Assembly (NCBI RefSeq): GCF_000234665.1
Contig: NC_018324.1
Coordinates: 3,279,499 to 3,343,498 of the forward strand
Direction of reading: 5' to 3'
Origin: Leishmania mexicana MHOM/GT/2001/U1103
Lineage: Eukaryota; Euglenozoa; Kinetoplastea; Trypanosomatida; Trypanosomatidae
DNA length: 64,000 bases
Positions 20,219-30,215 of this stretch are shown one piece after another; position 1 is the first letter of the stretch; the number at the start of each line of letters is the position of its first letter. The notes beneath the pieces were generated by a model, which ran no database searches, was not told the DNA's origin, and saw only the letters and a list, made by a program, of their open reading frames with translations. Made by a program: the position numbers and the translations under genes.

Positions 20219-21169
20219 TCAGTCACGGAAGACAAGGTCGAGCGGGTCGGCGCTCGGTGCCGGATGCAGTGCCTTGTGCCTCTCGGACTTCTCTTTGATC
20301 ACCTCGTTGGCCTGCTGCTTCTCGAGGCGACGCAGCTTGCGGTCGCGGCGCTGCTCCGTTGGTGGCCGCGCCGTCGCGCTCTTCCATAGCACGCTTCCCT
20401 TGCAGCACCCGTTGAAGATCGCCACCGGCTCCAAGGTGAAGCGGGGCCCGATCTCCATCAACGACGGCGGGCTCGTTGGCACGATTTGATAGTTACGCAC
20501 CCAAATGTGGTTGTCGAGCCACAGGAAAGACATGATGCGGTCCACGAACGGCTTTGATTTGGGGTGGTAGCGGGGCGTGTTGAAGGCCATGTGCAGCAGC
20601 GACTTGGTCACACGCAGGTGCGGGTGGAGCTCAAAGTCGTGGTCGAAGTGGAGAAGCGGACGACTGTACTTGAGGCAGTTCCCCGCCATACGAATCTCGT
20701 CCGCCGTGTGCACGTTGCTCATCTGCATTTTGATGCTCGGGCCGCTGGGGGCCTGTCCGATCCACAGGTAGCTGACATCGTTTCGATGCGGCTCGACGAA
20801 CATAACACTATTGCATTGATGCAGTCCGCACAGCTCGATGAGGTCATCGCCAAGGGTGTTTGTGCGTCCAATCTTCGGATGTTCGCGGGAGTGCGGCATG
20901 AGGCCACGCAGGTCGAGCAGCAGGTGGCGGTCCTTGCTCGTCATGCTACGGGCACCGAGAACCAGCATCTTCTGCCGGTTCGTCATCATCTTTGTCGTCT
21001 GCGCGCGCCGCACGTGCAGCTGGCCGACCATCTCTTCCTCGTCGTTCACCATCGCCTTGGTGGCGTCCGCCACGTCAGCCAGAGGTTCCACCTGAGGCTG
21101 TGCAGCCTCAGCTGCCGACACCGCTTCTGCCTGTGCAGAGCGAGAGCGCTTCTTACCTCCACCTGCCAT
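20219..21169 (-). CDS. BRX1: Ribosome biogenesis protein BRX1 (Brix domain)
   Basis: Encodes 316 aa. The Brix domain fills most of the protein. Characteristic stretches include RHLLLDLRGLMPHSREHPK, GNCLKYSRPLLHFD, FNTPRYHPKSKPFVDRI, IWVRNYQIV and LMEIGPRFTLEPVAIFNG. These follow BRX1 rather than RPF1, RPF2, SSF1 or IMP4. BRX1 works in the nucleolus in assembly of the large ribosomal subunit, normally with EBP2. A basic Lys/Arg-rich tail and a short Ala/Gln-rich N-terminus (KKRSRSAQAEAVSAAEAA) flank the domain. The coding strand just upstream is a pyrimidine tract followed by GCAG at about 21175, a few bases before the ATG. Confidence 0.95.
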   Translation of the reverse strand: MAGGGKKRSRSAQAEAVSAAEAAQPQVEPLADVADATKAMVNDEEEMVGQLHVRRAQTTKMMTNRQKMLVLGARSMTSKDRHLLLDLRGLMPHSREHPKIGRTNTLGDDLIELCGLHQCNSVMFVEPHRNDVSYLWIGQAPSGPSIKMQMSNVHTADEIRMAGNCLKYSRPLLHFDHDFELHPHLRVTKSLLHMAFNTPRYHPKSKPFVDRIMSFLWLDNHIWVRNYQIVPTSPPSLMEIGPRFTLEPVAIFNGCCKGSVLWKSATARPPTEQRRDRKLRRLEKQQANEVIKEKSERHKALHPAPSADPLDLVFRD

Positions 21170-22040
21170 CTTGTCTGCGCGGGAGGGGGAGGGAGGGACG
21201 TGAGAGAAGGCAGCGAGGAGGCGGTGGGTGTGGCGATCGAAGAAGGGCGCTGTCTTGTTGCTACTGGTATGTGTGTAAAGCCACTGTTCTGCGTATGTCG
21301 CGTAGGCCTTCGCGGGTTCGAGTTTAGTGAGGCACTGCGTCTGAGATGGGCCAGGGTGCAGCCGTCAAATGCTGCGGTGCCAGGATAAAGGGCAGTGGAG
21401 GGAGAGAGACGGGGACGTGTGCTGGAATGTGTTGTACAGACGACACTGGAAAGAAAACGAGACAAGTCACGATGGTGCATGTGTGGGTGTTACCTCCGCC
21501 ACTTTTGTGTGCGCGCGCAAACGAAAGCTGACGCGCCGCTGCAGCTGAGGAGCCCCACTGACGGACTGGCGGCAGAGGCGGAGGAGCACGACCTTCATAC
21601 TCCGGTGACCTGCGATGACACGCACCTCGTTGCCATACATGCGAGTACCTCGTTTGACTCTGTCAGTGCCGTTGCGTGTACCAGTGATGCGTCGAAGGTC
21701 GTGAGGGAAAACAAGGAGGCGAGGAGGAGGGGGGACACGAGGCGGATACACACTCACACACACGGACACAGAGAGAGGCACAAAGTACACATGTGCACCG
21801 GATGGTTGATGGAGCGGGATCAGCTCTAACAGAGAAAAGAACATCACAAACAAGCTGACAGGCAAAGCGCTGATCATCACCGCCCTGGCATGCAGAGGGT
21901 GTGCGTGTATGTATGCGTTCACACAGCACCAGTGCAGGGGGAGGGAGCGCAAGGTATGCCGGACACCCACGCGCATGTACATCGCTGGGCCTAGTCCTGA
22001 GGAGAGAAAGAGCAAGAGAAAGAACCAGCGCCACTCCCTA
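21170..22040. other. Intergenic region
   Basis: Holds the BRX1 pyrimidine tract (about 21178-21230 on the plus strand as purines), a further GA-rich stretch at 21390-21415 and AC/CA repeats near 21745-21770. The remainder is presumed 3' flank of separase. No gene is seen. Confidence 0.6.
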
Positions 22041-25000
22041 TCAGGCAGTACCTCTGCTGTCGTCCTCCCTCGCGGCCGCCACGTAACAGTTCACGCCATA
22101 GAAGACGGTGGCCATGCCAGTAAGGTAATGCAGCTTGCAGGCCCGGCGTGCCACTGCGAGGCACTCCCCGACGGTTATGCCTTCGCTGTCCGCCGTCCTC
22201 TGACTGGCCACTTGGAGAAAGCGACTCGTGAGGCGGTCAATGTCAGCGTCCGTGACGTCCCACAGGCAGCCGAGAACGCACGATACGCCTGCGCTAAGGT
22301 ATGCGATGGGCAGGCCAAAGCAGTCGTAGAGCGCGCTGGCCTGCATGCGGGCAGAGCTGCAGCCCATCAGCAGCACCAGCGTCGGAGGTGTGCCGGCTGC
22401 AGCGGGAATCCAGTCGTACAGTGCTCCGCGAGGGACCAGGTGCTCCCCGCCCTTGTGACCAGCGTACACAAACGCGTCTATGTGATCGCTCGCCGCCTCG
22501 CATTGGGAGAGGAGGCGGCGCATCAGTGGCGACGTGACGACGCTGCTGCCATCTCGTGCCGCCGCAGCTGCCGCCTGCGACGTTTCGCCGTAGGCCACCT
22601 CCCAATGTGGATGCTGCGCGGTGAGATCCGTAAGGCTGGAGGGGCCGTGCTGCAGCGCCGCGTCATCGCGATAGACAAACAAGCGCTGCAGGGATACGGC
22701 CGGCGCATCGGTGTTGCAGTACTTCAGGTATTCGAGCGACGGCACGCGAGAGACGCTGCGCTCTTGGCACGCATCCAGAGCTTCCCAAGGCAGCGCGTGC
22801 AGCTCTCCGTCAAGCACCAGGTACACGTGCTCGCGCGAGACAAGGAGCAAGTCGGCATGGTGGTGGTGGCGCTCCTCATCATCACCCGGCACCTTCGTGG
22901 CGGCGTCTGGCGCGAGCTCGCGGTAGTACGCGTTCAGCACAGCCGGCACCATCTCTTCTACAACACCCTGCACCGACTTATCTGACAACAGCCCCAGCCA
23001 GCATTCCTCCACGTTCGCAGGGTCGCTAGCGAGTGCACACGACAAAGATGACTCAGCCGCGGCTGCTGTGGCGGCAGCGACCAGCTGTCCCAGAGCCGTG
23101 ACCGCCTCAAGCAGCATCCTTTGCGCGCGCTTTACTGTCTGCATACAGCACGCGCAACTGTGTGCGTTGCGTGGTCCGTACCAGCACGTGGTCTGCCCGC
23201 GAGGCGGTGTCTTATCTTTCCAGAGGTACGGAGCCGCCGCAAGAACCTGCAGAGTGACGTGCTGCAAGGCGTCCATAGGAGGGCAGCGACCGACACCGCG
23301 GAGGTGCACACACTCGCAAGCAAAGCGCGCTGCCAGTGTTTGCAACTGGCCACCGAGGGAGGGACTGGGGTAACCGAGCAGCAACATATGCGCCGCGCCG
23401 AGGGCGTCTTGCATCGACGCAGCGACCCGGCCAATACGATCGTCAAGTTCAAACCGTTCACACCACCACGCCTCCTTGCACCGTCGCTGTCGCTCAGCAT
23501 CCGCTTCGGTCGGCACCGCGGCAGAGTCGCCTGCTTGCTGGCACGCGCAGCTTGTGCTTTCAGTGAACTCACGCGGGCCTTGGCTGTCAAGGCACCGACC
23601 CGTCTCCCCGACTGCGCTTGCGGTGCCCCGCATCAGTTGTGCTCGGTTTCGGCTCATCACGTCTGCCATCTCAACTGCACATGACCGCAACGCTCCCCCC
23701 ACAGGGCAGCGCACCGTTAGGCTGAGCAGCTGCTGGTCCTGCGCCCGCTGTTCTCCTGAGAGACACGTGGCCCTGATCCGAGTGCGCCGGAGCCAGAGCA
23801 GCCCCTCTCCTTCACTCTGCGAGCCAGCGGGGGTGTAGCAGAGCACCACAACGGTGCCTAGGGCGACAGCAGGGGAGTTGGCCGTGCTTTGATCAGAAGC
23901 GGCGGTACAAACGTTCTCTGCTCTGCGGTGCGCGCAGAAACTTTGAAGATGCCTCCGAGCGCGCCACGCAAGACCTGCGGTGCTCTGCCGTGGCCAGCCA
24001 ACATGCCTTGAACCGTCCGGGTCGCCCGCGTCGGAAAGCTCTGCGTCCACGTGCTCTAGGACGGTCTTCAGACGTTGCCACCTTGCCAAGGCCGCTCCGT
24101 AGAGGCTGTCTGGAGCCGCGTAGTCTGCAGTGGAGAGGTGGGTGGTGGTGAGCACGGTGGCCAGGCGGTACACAACGCGCAGCAATACTTCGAGCTGTGT
24201 CGGGCAGGGGCAACGCGGGAGGAGGCGCCCCAGCAGGGTCACGTAGAAGCGTGCCAGCGGAGCATCGCGAGCCTGCAGCAGTGCCTCAATCAGGCGCGTG
24301 AGCCCGCTAAGAATAAAGAATGGGGCAAACGAATCCTGGAGTACCTCCGTGGCCCACTCCGCGGGGCGGTGGCGCAGAAGGGCGTCACATACCGGCCGCA
24401 GCTGCCTGACATCATTGCAAGTGGCCAGCACGTCCAGAGCCGTTAAGGAGGTGCACTGAAGTTCTTCAAGCCACTCGAAGTACGGCAGACCGCCCTCTCG
24501 TCCGCGCAGCCTTGTCAAGGTGTCCGCTGGGGCTGCAGAGGACGCGACTGGTGTAAGACCGTCCAAGATTCGATGCAGGCGCCGGTGCCACTGTGTCTCA
24601 CGATCGTCCAGCGCGTTGGCGAACCAATCCAGCAGTGCACACGCCTCTGAAACGAGGCCCCAGCGAAGCGACACCGCGATTAACGGCGCCACGTATGTGC
24701 GATACGCGTTGGCAGTCGCGAAGGGCACGATCGGTACACCCGCTTCTGCCAGTCTCGGAGAGAGACGCGCCAAACACAAGAGCGGCGCCAGGGTATCTGC
24801 ACTCACACACGAGGCGAAATCGTCCGCCTGCGACGCAGTACTGCTGCCGAGGGCGCATCGCCGCAGACGGTGGACCACACGCATCAGCTCACCCAGCGAA
24901 GTGCTGAGCGGTTCGGCGAACTGCATCACGTTGGTGAAGGAGGGGGATAGCAAGGGTGGCTCCTGCGCGAAAGCGCGAGTGAGCACCGGTGCGACGGAGT

Positions 25001-25880
25001 GACTCCACTCGGCGCTGAAGGCGGCTTGGCGCGCTCGCATGTCCTCCATGACGTGTTGACAGACGCGCAGGTGCAGCCTTGCCCACAGCTCGCTGAGTCC
25101 ACTGTTCGACGGCCCGCACGAGGCAAAAGTCATGGACGTCGTCGTGTCCATGCTCCGCTGCACGACGGCGTCCAGCAGCGTCACGGCACTCATCACGCAC
25201 AGGCCACTCGTACCCAATAGCGCACGCCGCAGCACTGTACTCATCCATGTTTTGAGGAGGGTACGGCGCACCTCGTCACAGCCGTCAGCCGCGGTCCAGC
25301 GCTGCAGACACCGCCACACCGTCGCCGACACCCGCCGAAACGTTTCCTCGCTCTCTGCAGTGGCCTCCTGCGCCTCGCCGCAGAGCATGTGCCAGTAGAG
25401 CAGTAGCGACGTCACAACAGCGGTTGCTGTGCCACGAGCAGGCGGCTCCGCTGCATCCGAAGAACACGGAGCGTTCTCCAGCGACGCCATCTCCCGTCCC
25501 ACCCGCTCGACGGCTTCATCGGTGAGTGACAGAAGCAAAGCGACGCTGGTCAGTGAGGTGCAACCGTCTGCGGCTGCATGAGGCAACGGCAGCGACACCA
25601 GCGGACACAGCCGCCACGCCGCTGCCAGCACGCGACACAGAGAGACTGGACTGACGCTGCTCGCCACTGCCGCAGGCGAGCGCAGGCGCGCGTTCAGCTG
25701 CGTGCGTAACGCGGACGAGAGCAGTTTCGGCAGATCCCACGACGATGCGAGGGGTCGATAGCGTAAGGAGGAGAGCTGCACCGCGGCCTCGACTAGTGCC
25801 GCAACCTCGTCGGCATTGCGCAAGGTATGAGTGGTGGCATCATAGAGGGTGCGCAACAGGGTACTGTGGGATGATGTCAT
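22041..25880 (-). CDS. Separase (cysteine peptidase, clan CD, family C50)
   Basis: Encodes 1279 aa from the ATG at 25880. The long N-terminal part is helical and Ala/Leu-rich without a recognisable motif, as in other separases. The C-terminal peptidase domain is diagnostic: LVLDGELHALPWEAL, SLEYL, the catalytic His in AFVYAGHKGGEHLV (about His1142), the catalytic Cys in LVLLMGCSSARM (about Cys1174), and GLPIAYLSAGVSCVLGCLWD followed by VTDADIDR. Separase cleaves the cohesin kleisin at anaphase. At about 1280 residues it is shorter than human or yeast enzymes. No securin-like gene is adjacent. An open frame continues upstream of 25880, but its composition looks like leader sequence. Confidence 0.92.
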   Translation of the reverse strand: MTSSHSTLLRTLYDATTHTLRNADEVAALVEAAVQLSSLRYRPLASSWDLPKLLSSALRTQLNARLRSPAAVASSVSPVSLCRVLAAAWRLCPLVSLPLPHAAADGCTSLTSVALLLSLTDEAVERVGREMASLENAPCSSDAAEPPARGTATAVVTSLLLYWHMLCGEAQEATAESEETFRRVSATVWRCLQRWTAADGCDEVRRTLLKTWMSTVLRRALLGTSGLCVMSAVTLLDAVVQRSMDTTTSMTFASCGPSNSGLSELWARLHLRVCQHVMEDMRARQAAFSAEWSHSVAPVLTRAFAQEPPLLSPSFTNVMQFAEPLSTSLGELMRVVHRLRRCALGSSTASQADDFASCVSADTLAPLLCLARLSPRLAEAGVPIVPFATANAYRTYVAPLIAVSLRWGLVSEACALLDWFANALDDRETQWHRRLHRILDGLTPVASSAAPADTLTRLRGREGGLPYFEWLEELQCTSLTALDVLATCNDVRQLRPVCDALLRHRPAEWATEVLQDSFAPFFILSGLTRLIEALLQARDAPLARFYVTLLGRLLPRCPCPTQLEVLLRVVYRLATVLTTTHLSTADYAAPDSLYGAALARWQRLKTVLEHVDAELSDAGDPDGSRHVGWPRQSTAGLAWRARRHLQSFCAHRRAENVCTAASDQSTANSPAVALGTVVVLCYTPAGSQSEGEGLLWLRRTRIRATCLSGEQRAQDQQLLSLTVRCPVGGALRSCAVEMADVMSRNRAQLMRGTASAVGETGRCLDSQGPREFTESTSCACQQAGDSAAVPTEADAERQRRCKEAWWCERFELDDRIGRVAASMQDALGAAHMLLLGYPSPSLGGQLQTLAARFACECVHLRGVGRCPPMDALQHVTLQVLAAAPYLWKDKTPPRGQTTCWYGPRNAHSCACCMQTVKRAQRMLLEAVTALGQLVAAATAAAAESSLSCALASDPANVEECWLGLLSDKSVQGVVEEMVPAVLNAYYRELAPDAATKVPGDDEERHHHHADLLLVSREHVYLVLDGELHALPWEALDACQERSVSRVPSLEYLKYCNTDAPAVSLQRLFVYRDDAALQHGPSSLTDLTAQHPHWEVAYGETSQAAAAAARDGSSVVTSPLMRRLLSQCEAASDHIDAFVYAGHKGGEHLVPRGALYDWIPAAAGTPPTLVLLMGCSSARMQASALYDCFGLPIAYLSAGVSCVLGCLWDVTDADIDRLTSRFLQVASQRTADSEGITVGECLAVARRACKLHYLTGMATVFYGVNCYVAAAREDDSRGTA

Positions 25881-27064
25881 GCTTGTCTGAGTGCGCGCGT
25901 CCGTTTCTGTGGGCGTCACTCCATTCTCTAACACACCTGCATACGCATACGGCCCTGCAGGCGTGTCCGTCTCCCGCCAGCGTATGAGAAGCGAAGGATA
26001 TGCGTGTATGCGTGTATGAGTGGTCTTCGAGAAGATGTGCAGATCGCAGGAGGAGAGGCGAAGGTGTAGCCGAAAGCAGGGAGAGAAGGGAGGCCGTGCG
26101 TTGAGAGCGTCTTTGCCTGTGCGCTCTGCAGATACAGGAGGACAGGAGTGAAAGCTATGACTACCAGTTCCTTGGCACGACAGCACGGGTGGCCTCAGCA
26201 ACTTGTGTGCTCTCTTCACCTTGCCCTGGGGTGTAGGGTCGCTAAGAAGAGGAGGGGAGGGGGGGGACGGCTCGGTGACCCGACGCAAACACCTTCTCAG
26301 AGATCAAGCACACACCCGCACCTCTTTGCCTCGCTGCCACTCAGCCTATGCCCAGGGCATGAAGCGGAGGGGCATGTTCGTGAGAATGGGAGAGAGGGTT
26401 TCGCACTTCCTCTGAAGCAGCGAGACAACCAGCGCCACCATAGCACTCGAGTACTCGGGGGTGAGACAGGAAAAGTGGAGAGAAGAGCACCAGCCACGTG
26501 CGATCTTGTCGCCTCACGAACAGCCACATGCCGGCATGAGCACGCGCATATCGGTCCCGTGAAAAAGAAAAGCACGGCGAGTAGCGCAGGCGGCAAACAC
26601 GAAGTCCACAGCGGAATGGACGAGAGCAAGCAAACAAAAGAGGGAGAGCGAGCATGGGGATCGAGGCGTCGCCGTTCGCTGCGCACAGGCCACGTTGTCT
26701 CGGTGGCCTTCATCGAGCTCCGTAGTCAACGCGCACATGTCTGGAGACGGACACCAAGCGAGGCGGCTGAGACGGCAGTGGGGAGGGGGAGGGCGCGCTA
26801 GCCAGAGGGCACGTGCATATGTGAATCTGGCAGACCTGAGGATGGATGACAAGAAGAAAAGTGAGGGAGAAAGAGAGGTAAGGCAGACAAGAGCGCCGGT
26901 GAGGTAGCGTGACCTGCACGCGTATGGCACAGAGAGAGAGCACTGCCTCAAGTTAGCCAGCCGTGTTCCTCCCCCTGCACGCTCCCACATCCACATGAGT
27001 TGGTGGGGCCTCGCCTCGCTCACTCCCACTCTCTTGTTCCCTCTCACGTCAATCATAGATGGGC
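25881..27064. other. Intergenic region
   Basis: Contains GA-rich plus-strand tracts near 26045-26105, 26245-26270 and 26850-26880, and no recognisable gene. It separates separase from alpha-SNAP. Confidence 0.6.
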
Positions 27065-27913
27065 TTAGGTGAGGCTCTCCATGTTGTGCTTCACCACGAG
27101 CAGCACATGTGTCTTCCAGTCGTCCAACTTGCGAATGTCCTGCAGCAGCGATACACCGAGCTCAAACTTCTCCATGTCGTTATCGGTGACGGCCTCCAGG
27201 ATGAGCTGCAGGAACTCCGCCTCGCGCGTGTTCTTTAGGTAGATGTCAGCGGACATGTACTGCTGCAGTGCGTCGCGGCACTCCTCGCTCCTCTCGAAGC
27301 GGTTGTCGTTGTTCACCATGGCGTAGCGGCATAGCATCGCCCGCAGGAAGTAGTCCTGCGCTTGGAACTTGAGAGGACCGCCAAGCATCTCGTTGGCGAT
27401 GCGTTCGTAGTACATGAGAGCTTTGTCATACTGGTCGTTCTCGCCGCAGATCTTCCCTATCGCGATCATACACTTCTGCGCCTGCGCCTTTTGGTCCTCG
27501 GCGTTGAAGTACTGCATGGCTTGCTCATAATATGGGATGGCGTCCATGCCGGACCCCTGATCCTCGAGAGAGGCAGCGAACTCCAAGAGAAGCCGCGCCG
27601 CGCCGGACAGGCGGTTGTTTTCAAGCTGCAGACGCACTGCCATGTCCACCATCGTCTTGGCCTTTCCTGCGTCGATCTTCTTGTAGGCATTCGCGGCGTC
27701 GGCAAAGGCCATACCGGCGCCCGCCTTATCGCCAAGCTTCACCGCACAGTCGCCGGCACGCGAGTAGGCCTCGCCGGCGCGCATGTAGTCCTTGTCCAGC
27801 TTGTACCGAACACCGGCCCTGTTGAAGAGGTCGAAGGCGCCCTCGAAGTCCTTGAAGAACATCTTCTTCGTTTTCTTGTCCGCATCTGCGAACATGGAGT
27901 CGGCGGAGGACAT
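27065..27913 (-). CDS. Alpha-SNAP (SNARE disassembly adaptor)
   Basis: Encodes 282 aa, close to the usual alpha-SNAP length. The TPR-like helical repeats typical of the family are seen: FEGAFDLFNRAGVRYKLDKD, AGEAYSRAGDCAVKLGDKAG, AFADAANAYKKID, AIPYYEQAMQYFNAED and YDKALMYYERIANEML. The C-terminal DDWKTHVLLVVKHN resembles the region that stimulates NSF. Alpha-SNAP recruits NSF to SNARE complexes after membrane fusion. The ATG at 27913 (MSSADSMFADADKK) was chosen over nine upstream codons (MCVSTHQPS) that fall in a CA-repeat region typical of leader sequence. Confidence 0.93.
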   Translation of the reverse strand: MSSADSMFADADKKTKKMFFKDFEGAFDLFNRAGVRYKLDKDYMRAGEAYSRAGDCAVKLGDKAGAGMAFADAANAYKKIDAGKAKTMVDMAVRLQLENNRLSGAARLLLEFAASLEDQGSGMDAIPYYEQAMQYFNAEDQKAQAQKCMIAIGKICGENDQYDKALMYYERIANEMLGGPLKFQAQDYFLRAMLCRYAMVNNDNRFERSEECRDALQQYMSADIYLKNTREAEFLQLILEAVTDNDMEKFELGVSLLQDIRKLDDWKTHVLLVVKHNMESLT

Positions 27914-28821
27914 GCTGGGCTGATGGGTAGACACACACACACACGCGTATTGCTACCGCCTCTGCGTAGAATGTGAAGTGGTGATGGAGGGGTGTCAGGG
28001 AAAGAAGGACACGCCCAGGTACCGGCGCCAAGGGAAAGGTACGATTTGGATCCGTGAGGGCTGTGAAATGAGGGACGCTGTGCGTAGTTGTGGTTCTCTA
28101 TCGGTGCTTATGCAGTGGGCAGCGTGCAAGGCGGCAAACACACGAGACGGCGGGGCGGAGTGGAGTTTGAGGCGAGAAAGACACACACACACACATGGGC
28201 GAAGAACAATGTGGTACGAGGTGGAGGGGGCGAGAAGCGAGAGCAGTGAGCCACATAAGAAGGGGGGCATCAGACGTCGTATGCTGCTGCGGTGCAAAGC
28301 AGTGCCCATTCATGCACATGCGCATTCAATTACCTAGACACGGGAGCGGAGGGAGGGGCGGGGGTAACACAGGCCTACGGGAGGTGTTGACTGTGTTCTG
28401 CAGGTGCCAGACGGCGTGCCGGGAGAGGACAGGGGAGGGAAGTCCGGATAGGATTAGAGCGTCGGCTGTGCGGGGCCGCGAACGGTGTCACAGGAAGGCG
28501 CACGAGAGCACCCGTTAGATTATCACGAGTCCAACAGAAAAGAGTGCATTAGAGGCGTTTGCGTGATACTTGTGCGCGCGAGAGCGAGTGGGTTACGGAG
28601 TGGACGGTGTCAGACGCTGCGATGGTGGACGAGGACGAGAATGAGGGTGGGGGAGGGGGAGGAAGGCGAAGAGCAAACCATTAGAAGCACCGTCTCACTC
28701 ATGCACGTAAAAAAAATTATCATGTACTTCGATGACCGTTTACGCAGCGCATGAGCACACACGCACAGATAAGGAGCTGCGCTGTGATTCAGGCATCGCA
28801 TCATCATCGTTGCTTATAGGT
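27914..28821. other. Intergenic region
   Basis: CA/GT microsatellite runs lie at about 27930-27945 and 28182-28196, and an A-rich run near 28710. No gene is recognised. Confidence 0.6.
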
Positions 28822-29664
28822 TTAGTTGTACTGAGCCGAAGGGTGCTGCTGCAGCGAGGAATCACGAGGCGGGTAGTACGGCGGGCGGGGCTGCAGACGA
28901 CCGCCCATGTACGGGGTACCCTGACCAGGGTAGTGGCTGTGGTACATGTCGCCGTATCCATCGTACTGGATGGCGCTGCTGCTGTAGCCGCCACGGTAGT
29001 ATGGGGTGTGGTAGGTGGGATGGTAGGGCTGCGCGTTGTACTGCCTCTCGGTGCTATAGAAGCGCGGCACGCTGCCGAGCTCGCCGCCGTACGGCAGGGC
29101 ACCCTGGTACCGAGGCACGTAGTCGTTCACTGGCGGGTTGTACGCCGGCTGCGGCGGATTCCACTGGTGCTGCTGCTGCGATAGGGGTTGCTGCAGATCG
29201 GAGGAAGACGTGACGGTCGGCGCAGGGGCTGCCGCGACAGGGATGGGTGGGGCAATGGCCACCGGTTTCGGCGCCGCCTCCGCTGGCTGGTGGGTCACGG
29301 CGGGCTGCAGGGTAGCGACGGGCTTCGGAGCCTCGACGGAACCTGCGAAACGGAACTCAGAGGGCATGACCAGCTTGGCGAGCGCCTGCGGCATCGACAC
29401 AGGGCCTATGGAGGTGTACACCACCTCTGGTTCGGAAGGAGACCCAGGGGTCGGCAGAGGCTCAGGAGTAGGCGTGGAGACCTTCGCCACCACTCCTGCC
29501 GCGGCAGGAGCGGGGAGCTCCGGCTTCTTGGGCTCCACCGACACCACCGGGCGTTTCGGTACATCGCCGTTCGTCGCTTTGTCCCCCAGCGCCGCCATCG
29601 TGGCGGGAGAGGCCCTCTGCTCCTTGAGCATCGCGGCTAGATTTCGGTTTGACCACGCGGACAT
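28822..29664 (-). CDS. Disordered Pro/Gln/Tyr-rich protein, unknown
   Basis: Encodes 280 aa starting MSAWSNRNLAAMLKEQR. The first 30 residues could form a short helix. The rest is low complexity: Pro/Ala/Val-rich to about residue 160, then a Gln stretch (DLQQPLSQQQHQWNPPQP) and a C-terminal third rich in Tyr, Pro, Gly, His and Ser (YHPTYHTPYYRGGY, MYHSHYPGQGTPYMGG). No enzyme motif, signal peptide or membrane helix is visible. Such tails are common in RNA-granule and RNA-binding-associated proteins, but that is only an analogy. An open frame extends upstream to 30054 from a region of leader-like composition; the ATG at 29664 is my choice. Confidence 0.75.
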   Translation of the reverse strand: MSAWSNRNLAAMLKEQRASPATMAALGDKATNGDVPKRPVVSVEPKKPELPAPAAAGVVAKVSTPTPEPLPTPGSPSEPEVVYTSIGPVSMPQALAKLVMPSEFRFAGSVEAPKPVATLQPAVTHQPAEAAPKPVAIAPPIPVAAAPAPTVTSSSDLQQPLSQQQHQWNPPQPAYNPPVNDYVPRYQGALPYGGELGSVPRFYSTERQYNAQPYHPTYHTPYYRGGYSSSAIQYDGYGDMYHSHYPGQGTPYMGGRLQPRPPYYPPRDSSLQQHPSAQYN

Positions 29665-30215
29665 TCTCGTCGCGGAACACGAATGGAGCACACGGACGGA
29701 GGCACACGCAGATGCACAGGGATGCAAAAGACTGCTACACAAAGGTGAAGCTACTTCGGGTACAACGCGCTCTTGCGTTTTTGGATTAGGGAAGACACTG
29801 CAGAGACTGTGAGGTTGGAAGGAGGGGAGGCGGTGATGGCTGTGAGCGGGGGTGCGTGGCCACTTCCCCGACAGCGCGCGCGGGATGCACGAGAATGTAG
29901 GCCAGAGGGAGAGAGAACGATGAGAACAGAGAGGAAAGTGAGATGCGCAGGGACAGGCATGGGGGGGATGGCCAAGCGACCGCTCATCGTTCTCCTCGCC
30001 GTGGCGGGCGGCTTGTATGTGCGACTGTGTGGGACGATGCACACAAGCGCACAATGCACAAATACAAGAGTTTTGCGTTTTTTTAACGAGAGAGCGCCTG
30101 CCTTACGCACACATACGCTACGCGACCTCTCTCTCATCACGATAAACACGCGTATATCTGTCTGCGTGCCAGTTTCCCATGCAACGCTATGTGCTTCATT
30201 TTCAGTGAGACTCCG
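29665..30215. other. Intergenic region
   Basis: Contains a GA-rich tract near 29905-29945 that would serve the downstream gene. Nothing else is recognised. Confidence 0.6.

Noticed and set aside
21909..22985. 358-aa open frame on the plus strand
   Set aside because: Antisense to the separase catalytic region, without any domain.
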